Shown: in pieces, positions 5,310 through 8,682 of the stretch
How the letters are laid out: every line of letters begins with the position of its first letter
How positions within the stretch are numbered: the stretch's first letter is position 1
Assembly: GCF_001612555.1 (NCBI RefSeq)
Contig: NZ_CP015112.1
Coordinates: 1 to 8,682, forward strand
DNA: 8,682 bases
Direction: 5' to 3'
Source: Acinetobacter sp. TGL-Y2
Lineage (GTDB): Bacteria > Pseudomonadota > Gammaproteobacteria > Pseudomonadales > Moraxellaceae
Program-made: the position numbers and the translations under genes
The notes under the pieces: model-generated
What the model was told of the DNA's origin: nothing
What the model saw: only the letters and a program-made list of their open reading frames with translations
Database searches by the model: none

Positions 5310-5624
5310 ATGAAAGAGAATATTTCAGGTTGCTCTGTAGAAGAAACTATGGCGATGCTAGGCGGTCGCTGGAGAATGCTTATCATCTCGTTTTTATTTG
5401 AAAAAACTATGCGTTTTAATGAATTACGTAAAGCAATACCTAATATATCGCAGAGAATGTTGACCTTAGAGTTGCGCTTTTTAGAGGCGCAAGGATTTAT
5501 TTTAAGAAAAATTTACGCACAAGTCCCTGTTAAAGTTGAATATTCTCTAACTATGGAAGGTAGGAAGCTAGAAAAATTCACTGAAGCATTGAAAGAGACT
5601 GGATTATGGCTGAAATCAAGGTAG
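5310..5624 (+). CDS. HxlR family transcriptional regulator
   Basis: A 104-aa winged-helix DNA-binding protein. It carries the family pattern: Cys8 just before VEETMAMLGGRWRMLIISFL, the recognition region RFNELRKAIPNISQRMLTLELRFLEAQGFILRK, and the wing with VEYSLTMEGRKL. Several HxlR members (YodB, HypR, QorR) sense electrophiles or oxidants through a cysteine at this N-terminal position, so Cys8 is a plausible redox switch here; no other cysteine is present, which would favour intersubunit disulfides or adducts. It is divergent from the AhpD-like gene and with it fills one pdif module. The ATG at 5310 has little Shine-Dalgarno sequence apart from weak purines, but gives the family's normal N-terminus. 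Confidence 0.9.
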   Translation: MKENISGCSVEETMAMLGGRWRMLIISFLFEKTMRFNELRKAIPNISQRMLTLELRFLEAQGFILRKIYAQVPVKVEYSLTMEGRKLEKFTEALKETGLWLKSR

Positions 5625-5641
5625 GTTTTTAGCCCTGCTAA

Positions 5642-5669
5642 AATTAACATAATACACCTTATGCGAAAT
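5642..5669 (-). other. pdif site 4 (XerD-XerC orientation)
   Basis: On the + strand, AATTAACATAA (5642-5652), spacer TACACC, TTATGCGAAAT (5659-5669). Read in XerC-XerD sense the spacer is GGTGTA and the XerC half ATTTCGCATAA, the form recalled as commonest in Acinetobacter plasmids. It marks the junction between the cargo modules and the replication backbone. Confidence 0.9.
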
Positions 5670-5703
5670 GCGCTCGATAATTTGAGTTAAATCAAGATAT
5701 TGA

Positions 5704-5751
5704 GATCCACTAAAAAGCCTAGTTTGAATAAACTGGGCTTTTTAGTGGATC
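5704..5751. terminator. Long bidirectional terminator
   Basis: Arms of 22 bp (5704-5725 and 5730-5751) are complementary except for one position that forms a G-U wobble, with a 4-nt loop. A5 and T5 tracts sit inside the stem around AGCC/GGCT, so either strand can terminate. It insulates the HxlR gene from the replication operon arriving on the minus strand. Confidence 0.9.
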
Positions 5752-5819
5752 ATTCATCCAATATGCCGATTTATTCAGCAATTTGAGATTCTTTTCATTA
5801 GCCAGCATAAACAATGCTT

Positions 5820-6386
5820 CTACCCATTCGGCAGGAAAAATCGGCTTAACCACCCTCTTTTTGGCTGCTCGGGTTCAACGTGTTCCGGCACTGGAATACG
5901 CTTATTTTCTGTCTGATCTGGAGTAGTCAATCCGTCATGTTTAGCTTCTGCTGTGTCCGGTTCGGGATTTGTTTTGGCCATGCTTGGTTGCACCGGTTCT
6001 TGATCGGTAAACGTAGTCATATTGGCTTGTGGGGGCTTCATTTCAATGAGTGTAAGTAGCGTATCAATACGAGAATTTGCTTTGGCTTCCCGATCTTCTG
6101 CTTTTTCTAACTGTTTCTTTAAGAAATCAATCTGATGTTTGAACTCTACAACTGTATTGTCTATGTATTCAGGTGTATCAGTCTTTGATACTGAAGACGT
6201 ATCAATACGTTTTGAGTGTTTTCCAACAAAAGGCTCGCCATAGACACGAAGTAATTCTGAAAAGTCGATAGATCCATCATGATCACGACTTAATACCCCG
6301 TTTTTTATATCTTTATAGAGTGTAGCTCGAGATTTTTTATACAGTGTTGCAGCATCACTAACACTGTATTTTGTACTTGTTTTCAT
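5820..6386 (-). CDS. Plasmid replication-associated DNA-binding protein
   Basis: A 188-aa protein of the type encoded downstream of rep on many Acinetobacter plasmids. Residues about 6-50 form a helix-turn-helix with a wing-like segment (YSVSDAATLYKKSRATLYKDIKNG, then SIDFSELLRVYG). Residues about 78-116 are a predicted coiled coil (VVEFKHQIDFLKKQLEKAEDREAK...). A Pro/Glu-rich linker follows, and the protein ends in RGWLSRFFLPNG, a short aromatic tail that may be a binding motif. Its exact role is not settled; copy control or origin binding are likely. It follows rep in the same direction, separated by a 35-bp palindrome and AATACAC boxes that may be its own operator. The reading frame contains an iteron copy (codons 150-155). 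Confidence 0.82.
   Translation of the reverse strand: MKTSTKYSVSDAATLYKKSRATLYKDIKNGVLSRDHDGSIDFSELLRVYGEPFVGKHSKRIDTSSVSKTDTPEYIDNTVVEFKHQIDFLKKQLEKAEDREAKANSRIDTLLTLIEMKPPQANMTTFTDQEPVQPSMAKTNPEPDTAEAKHDGLTTPDQTENKRIPVPEHVEPEQPKRGWLSRFFLPNG
5924..5942 (+). repeat. Ectopic iteron inside a coding sequence
   Basis: The first 15 bases (5924-5938) are identical to the rep iteron and 17 of 19 positions match overall, but this copy lies about 1.45 kb from the array, within the 188-aa gene. It encodes residues near HDGLTT. It could be a Rep-binding site that takes part in handcuffing or repression. Confidence 0.75.
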
Positions 6387-6387
6387 A

Positions 6388-6447
6388 GTGTATTACTGTG
6401 TATTTTTGATACGTATTAAAGAATACACTAAGTGTATTCTTTAATAC
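6388..6447. promoter_or_regulatory. 35-bp palindrome and AATACAC boxes between rep and its downstream gene
   Basis: A perfect inverted repeat has 17-bp arms (6413-6429 and 6431-6447) about a single base and begins three bases after the rep stop codon. GTGTATT boxes at 6432-6438, 6398-6404 and 6388-6394 and the inverted AATACAC at 6422-6428 share one motif; the two nearest the 188-aa start are 10 bp apart. It may be an autoregulatory operator for the HTH protein. As RNA it would form a long AT-rich hairpin without a U-tract, so it is a poor terminator but could be a processing site. Confidence 0.65.
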
Positions 6448-6449
6448 AT

Positions 6450-7343
6450 TCAAGGCTTGAGGCCTAAGTTCTGTAAGTAAGGTAAAAATTGTTTTTGCTG
6501 TTTCGGATCTCTAAGCATTTCTTTAATTTTTGATGCTAATGCCTCATAACTTTCACCCTGATCAGCTAAATGGGAAAGTTCATGTAGCCGAGATAGTTGA
6601 TTACCGAACATATTGATCTGAGCATCTGTCAGTTTGTAAAAGTCTCTAGATGCATCTGTATTCTTCTGGCTAATAGCTTGAGTCTTTTCTTTAAATGAAA
6701 AAAGAATATGAGTAACCTTACGTCCTGTTTTCTTCTGTTCATACGTTACTTTCAAAGGACTGTATTCATTTATTTGATCTACTGCCGTATCAATTACTCG
6801 TTTTTTGAAATCTGCGAATAATGGATACTTTTTACCAAGCTCTAACATTGTTCTTAAGTTATCGACAGATATCTCACGTTTACCTATTTGTCGATATTGC
6901 ACAAGTAACTCGTAAATACGGATAGCATATGCACTATTGATTCCTGCAATGTCTGAGAGCGCATATTTAGTAAATTCTCTGCTTAAATTAGAGATGAAAG
7001 GGAGTATCGGTTTTGAAAACCGAATGCCAATTACACTTTGACTATCCAAAAATTGGATTTCTTGCACCCATCGCATTTTTATAGATTTGTCGTCAATACT
7101 GAGGTTAATAGACCTTTCATAGAGTCTATTAATTCCTTCCTTTAGATCTCTATATGCCGTTTTCTCATGTACCCCTAAGAGCTGTAGTTCACTAACACTC
7201 ACAGGATAGAGTTCATCATCGGTAATAGGTTGATTCTTTGGAATACGTGAGATAGCAGCCAAGACAATTCGTTGCTCTACGGCACTTAATTGATACGATG
7301 CTTCTATAACTTGGTTTGATTTTACAACGTGATTTTTATTCAA
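6450..7343 (-). CDS. repB: Rep_3 family replication initiator
   Basis: The 297-aa initiator of an iteron plasmid. It has the Rep_3 two-winged-helix layout: an N-terminal domain beginning VVKSNQVIEASYQLSAVEQRIVLAAISRI and containing YRDLKEGINRLYERSI, then a second domain with YALSDIAGINSAYAIRIYELLVQY and the DNA-contact region FKKRVIDTAVDQINEYSPLKVTYEQKKTGRKV. Dimers normally repress rep through an inverted repeat and monomers bind the iterons; both site types are upstream. The start is TTG at 7343, the only start consistent with the conserved N-terminus. A four-codon ATG frame (7354-7340) overlaps it as TTGA, suggesting coupled reinitiation. No good Shine-Dalgarno is visible. The symbol follows common usage for this family. 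Confidence 0.93.
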   Translation of the reverse strand: MNKNHVVKSNQVIEASYQLSAVEQRIVLAAISRIPKNQPITDDELYPVSVSELQLLGVHEKTAYRDLKEGINRLYERSINLSIDDKSIKMRWVQEIQFLDSQSVIGIRFSKPILPFISNLSREFTKYALSDIAGINSAYAIRIYELLVQYRQIGKREISVDNLRTMLELGKKYPLFADFKKRVIDTAVDQINEYSPLKVTYEQKKTGRKVTHILFSFKEKTQAISQKNTDASRDFYKLTDAQINMFGNQLSRLHELSHLADQGESYEALASKIKEMLRDPKQQKQFLPYLQNLGLKP

Positions 7344-7354
7344 AACAAAACCAT
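7340..7354 (-). other. Mini-cistron overlapping the rep start
   Basis: ATG at 7354-7352 reads four codons (Met-Val-Leu-Phe) to TGA at 7342-7340, which overlaps the rep TTG codon by two bases. No good ribosome-binding site precedes either start. It could be a translational coupling device or a chance frame. Confidence 0.3.
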
Positions 7355-7366
7355 TAATTTTTAATA

Positions 7367-7402
7367 TATGACAAATATATACTTGTCATAGTTGGTAGTC
7401 AA
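7367..7402 (-). promoter_or_regulatory. rep promoter with inverted half-iteron operator
   Basis: On the minus strand TTGACT (7402-7397), inside the first full iteron, and TATATT (7379-7374) are spaced by 17 bp. TATGACAA (7367-7374) and TTGTCATA (7383-7390) form a perfect 8-bp inverted repeat across the -10, and the GTCATA half matches the iteron. This is the arrangement expected for autorepression by Rep dimers in iteron plasmids. Confidence 0.75.
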
Positions 7403-7478
7403 TCCGTCATAGTTAAGTAGTCAATCCGTCATAGTTGGTAGTCAATCCGTCATAGTTGGTAGTCAATCCGTCATAGTT
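7385..7478 (+). repeat. Iterons of the replication origin
   Basis: Four full copies of TAGTCAATCCGTCATAGTT begin at 7396, 7418, 7439 and 7460 (spacing 22, 21, 21) and are preceded by a partial copy GTCATAGTT at 7385-7393. All four 19-bp units are identical. Spacing near two helical turns places Rep monomers on one face. The array lies immediately upstream of rep, and an AT-rich tandem repeat follows, so this is the core of oriV. Confidence 0.93.
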
Positions 7479-7517
7479 AAACTCTGGAATCCTTTCTATA
7501 TAAGCATTTCAGAGGAC

Positions 7518-7544
7518 TTAAAAGATTTAAAAGATTTAAAATAT
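7518..7544 (+). repeat. AT-rich 9-bp tandem repeat, possible unwinding element
   Basis: TTAAAAGAT at 7518-7526 and 7527-7535, followed by the near-copy TTAAAATAT at 7536-7544, 40 bp from the last iteron. AT-rich tandem repeats next to iterons usually form the DNA unwinding element of such origins. Confidence 0.6.
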
Positions 7545-7580
7545 AATTAAAAAGGTAAATATGAAAAATTGCCCTATGTT

Positions 7581-7840
7581 TTCGCTATGCTCAAACTCTA
7601 TTGAACTTCGCTTTCGCTCAGTTCTAAGGGGCAATTTTTAGTAAATATCGGATGTGACTGAAATATTAAAAAGCAAAGTCAAAAGCAAGAATGAATTCGC
7701 TACGCTCATAAAGCTTTTTTACTCGCTATGCTCGATCTAGGCTCAATTTTCTGCATGTGATTTACGCTTCACAGCCTAAAAAGCTGTTTTTCAGGGAGTC
7801 TAGGCGCGAATTTTAGTGGTTCGCTCGTAGACACTCGCTC
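7581..7840 (+). repeat. Dispersed TCGCT-NN-GCTC motifs
   Basis: TTCGCTATGCTCAA (7581), TTCGCTTTCGCTCA (7607), TTCGCTACGCTCA (7696), CTCGCTATGCTCGA (7722) and a split TTCGCTCG...CTCGCTC (7820-7840) share one pattern in the same direction. Spacing is irregular. They may be remnants of a dispersed repeat or sites for a host protein; nothing is assigned. Confidence 0.5.
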
Positions 7841-7871
7841 TGTAAAATATTGATATATTTAATAATTAAGT

Positions 7872-7886
7872 ATCGGAAAATGTCCA
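7872..7886 (+). repeat. 15-bp direct repeat, copy 1
   Basis: ATCGGAAAATGTCCA is repeated exactly at 8036-8050, 164 bp downstream in the same direction. Copy 2 directly precedes a strong hairpin; this copy does not. Confidence 0.6.
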
Positions 7887-7947
7887 TACATTATAAATAA
7901 TTAAAACCTAAATTTGTCTGATTAATCATAAAGTTCTGTTTTGATGT

Positions 7948-7967
7948 GCCTAATCAGAGGCTTTTTT
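7948..7967 (+). terminator. Small terminator-like hairpin in the origin region
   Basis: GCCT (7948-7951) and AGGC (7958-7961) flank a 6-nt loop and are followed by six T residues. An overlapping 8-bp pairing TCTGATTA (7917-7924) with TAATCAGA (7951-7958) offers an alternative fold. With no + strand gene upstream it would end an untranslated RNA, which is speculative. Confidence 0.4.
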
Positions 7968-8035
7968 AGAAAAAAATAGTCAAATCTTATAAAAAGCTAT
8001 CTAAAAAAGGACGCAATGTAGTATGTCTATAAAAC

Positions 8036-8050
8036 ATCGGAAAATGTCCA
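8036..8050 (+). repeat. 15-bp direct repeat, copy 2
   Basis: The exact second copy of ATCGGAAAATGTCCA (first at 7872-7886). It ends one base before the left arm of the 8052-8096 hairpin, which suggests the two act together. Confidence 0.6.
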
Positions 8051-8051
8051 C

Positions 8052-8096
8052 ATATAGCCTTCAAACCCTTTCACATAAAGAGTTTGAAGGCTATAT
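8052..8096. other. Strong 19-bp hairpin next to a direct repeat
   Basis: Arms of 15 bp (8052-8066 and 8082-8096, core GCCTTCAAAC/GTTTGAAGGC) continue past one mismatch with four more pairs (8068-8071 with 8077-8080) around a 5-nt loop. Neither strand has a following T-run, so it is not a typical terminator. A single-strand initiation site, replication terminus or structured RNA are possible. Confidence 0.6.
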
Positions 8097-8142
8097 AAAA
8101 TGATTAATATTAGTTCTAATAAAAATTAAAGAGTTAGATAAC

Positions 8143-8217
8143 ATGCCTGTATTTAAGCCTATTTTGCGATTTAAGCCTGTTTATATGTTTAGCTTAGGAT
8201 TCCCAGTATTTTTCTAA
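8143..8217 (+). CDS. Possible 24-aa hydrophobic peptide
   Basis: A very short frame: Met, then two FKP repeats (VFKP...RFKP) encoded by a direct repeat ATTTAAGCCT (8151 and 8169), then an aromatic hydrophobic tail ending FPVFF. The upstream sequence has only a weak GAG ribosome-binding candidate. Small cationic hydrophobic peptides can be type I toxins, but there is no family match and it may be chance. Confidence 0.15.
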   Translation: MPVFKPILRFKPVYMFSLGFPVFF

Positions 8218-8235
8218 AAGAAGGCCTTGTGCTCA

Positions 8236-8250
8236 ATTTGGTGACGTTTT
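8236..8250 (-). repeat. 15-bp inverted repeat, copy 2
   Basis: ATTTGGTGACGTTTT is the exact reverse complement of 231-245, and lies just downstream of the 110-aa gene stop codon. Confidence 0.5.
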
Positions 8251-8263
8251 ACGGCTATTTTAT

Positions 8264-8596
8264 TTATCTTAAGCCAACATTTTGATTAGATCTAAATAAC
8301 TCTTCCGTTTCCTTTTGGACTGCTGCCTTGTGTTCAGGTGAACCAAACACATAATCGTTCGTACTGCTGTCAGATTTGATGGGATCTTGAGAAGTCTCAA
8401 TCTGTTTTTCTACTTTGGACATATGTGAGTTTTTGTACCGTGCCAAATAAACAGAAAATTGTTTGATGCTCAAAACCAGCCCATAGTCTTTTTCTAAAAT
8501 TGCGGTCACTTCTTCATAAGAATACCCCTGTTCTCTGAGTTCAAAAATCTGGGGCAGAAGTCGGATAAAGGCTTTAGATTTGATTTTGGGTAGCAC
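8264..8596 (-). CDS. Putative DNA-binding protein, candidate partition or relaxosome accessory factor
   Basis: A 110-aa protein. Residues about 9-52 look like a helix-turn-helix: FIRLLPQIFELREQGYSYEEVTAIL, then GLVLSIKQFSVYLARYKN. The order of a GYSYEEV turn helix and an SIKQFSVYL recognition helix resembles that of small TraK/StbA-like plasmid accessory proteins. The remaining 58 residues are polar, rich in Lys, Glu and Ser, and probably disordered. The start is GTG at 8596 with GGAA ten bases upstream; no ATG is available before the domain. The 11-bp repeat array begins 30 bp upstream and overlies the promoter region, so the protein probably binds it for autoregulation and for partition or transfer. 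No ParA-like ATPase is encoded nearby. The family assignment is by analogy only. Confidence 0.6.
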   Translation of the reverse strand: MLPKIKSKAFIRLLPQIFELREQGYSYEEVTAILEKDYGLVLSIKQFSVYLARYKNSHMSKVEKQIETSQDPIKSDSSTNDYVFGSPEHKAAVQKETEELFRSNQNVGLR

Positions 8597-8625
8597 GTTT
8601 TTAGTTTCCAGTTAGATTTTCTATT

Positions 8626-8680
8626 TTGATAGTAAATTGTTAGTGCTTTGATTGCAAATTGATATATTTTCAGTAGTGAG
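8626..8680 (+). repeat. 11-bp phased direct-repeat array, first set
   Basis: Five consecutive 11-bp units start at 8626, 8637, 8648, 8659 and 8670. Three begin TTGAT and one TTGTTA, and the fifth is the diverged TCAGTAGTGAG. The set ends two bases before the window end; if circular, nine bases separate it from the set at 8-73. Each set has its TCAGTAGTRAG variant as fifth unit, so the two sets of five look like a duplication. Confidence 0.8.
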
Positions 8681-8682
8681 TA

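Larger units (their letters stand above)
7479..8263. other. Structured non-coding region beyond the iterons
   Basis: These 785 bases contain no convincing long gene. They hold the AT-rich tandem repeat, an 11-bp inverted repeat AAAAATTGCCC/GGGCAATTTTT (7564-7574 and 7629-7639), a family of TCGCT-NN-GCTC motifs, a short ACAGC/GCTGT hairpin with T5 (7771-7791), a 15-bp direct repeat, a small + strand terminator-like element, a strong hairpin (8052-8096), a TATTAG/CTAATA inverted repeat (8108-8121) and two very short frames. A 26-codon frame (7561-7641) has AAAAGG upstream but coincides with the inverted repeat and is not credited as a gene. Confidence 0.6.

Noticed and set aside
7385..7478. CRISPR array
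   Set aside because: The 19-bp units are separated by only 2-3 bp, so there are no spacers; they are iterons upstream of a Rep_3 gene.
7561..7641. 26-codon frame with AAAAGG upstream
   Set aside because: It coincides with the GGGCAA inverted repeat and TCGCT motifs and encodes no recognisable peptide; treated as part of the structured region.
1..8682. Relaxase, transposase, insertion sequence, resistance gene, tRNA or rRNA
   Set aside because: No open frame or sequence with the hallmarks of any of these was found; the only recombination sites seen are pdif sites.

Overview
The window looks like a small, AT-rich gammaproteobacterial plasmid, most probably from Acinetobacter. The grounds are a Rep_3-type initiator with upstream iterons, a downstream helix-turn-helix/coiled-coil replication protein, and four 28-bp XerC/XerD (pdif) sites in alternating orientation that partition cargo modules, a hallmark of Acinetobacter plasmids. 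It may be a complete 8682-bp circle cut open inside a repeat array: 11-bp direct repeats of the same family run off the right end (8626-8680) and resume at the left end (8-73). Host and circularity are inferences; no search was run.

Layout. 1-638 is non-coding and holds half of the 11-bp array, phased GTCAC boxes, an oriT-like AAGTGCGC core and two adjacent inverted repeats. 639-1241 (+) is a histidine phosphatase, converging on a membrane protein (1251-1736, -) that follows a small Ser/Ala-rich protein (1793-2041, -); the convergent genes share one terminator hairpin. Four pdif sites then bound three modules: (A) 2165-3922, a Tox-REase-5 nuclease toxin and an Imm52-type immunity protein plus an unknown 93-aa ORF; (B) 3895-4775, a BrnT/BrnA toxin-antitoxin pair with a duplicated operator; (C) 4748-5669, a divergent AhpD-like/HxlR pair that looks like a peroxide or electrophile response unit.

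The replication backbone (minus strand) follows: rep (6450-7343) and an accessory DNA-binding protein (5820-6386), separated by a 35-bp palindrome. Upstream of rep are a promoter/operator, four full iterons (7396-7478), an AT-rich 9-bp tandem repeat and about 700 bp of structured non-coding DNA. A 110-aa helix-turn-helix-like protein (8264-8596, -) is transcribed away from the 11-bp array, which overlies its promoter region.

Working model: the backbone supplies iteron-controlled replication and a possible one-protein partition or relaxosome-accessory locus (110-aa protein plus phased repeats, resembling in architecture the StbA/stbDR locus of R388). The pdif-bounded modules add plasmid addiction (BrnTA), interbacterial competition or addiction (nuclease toxin/immunity) and oxidative-stress functions. 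No relaxase, transposase, antibiotic-resistance gene, tRNA, rRNA or CRISPR was seen.
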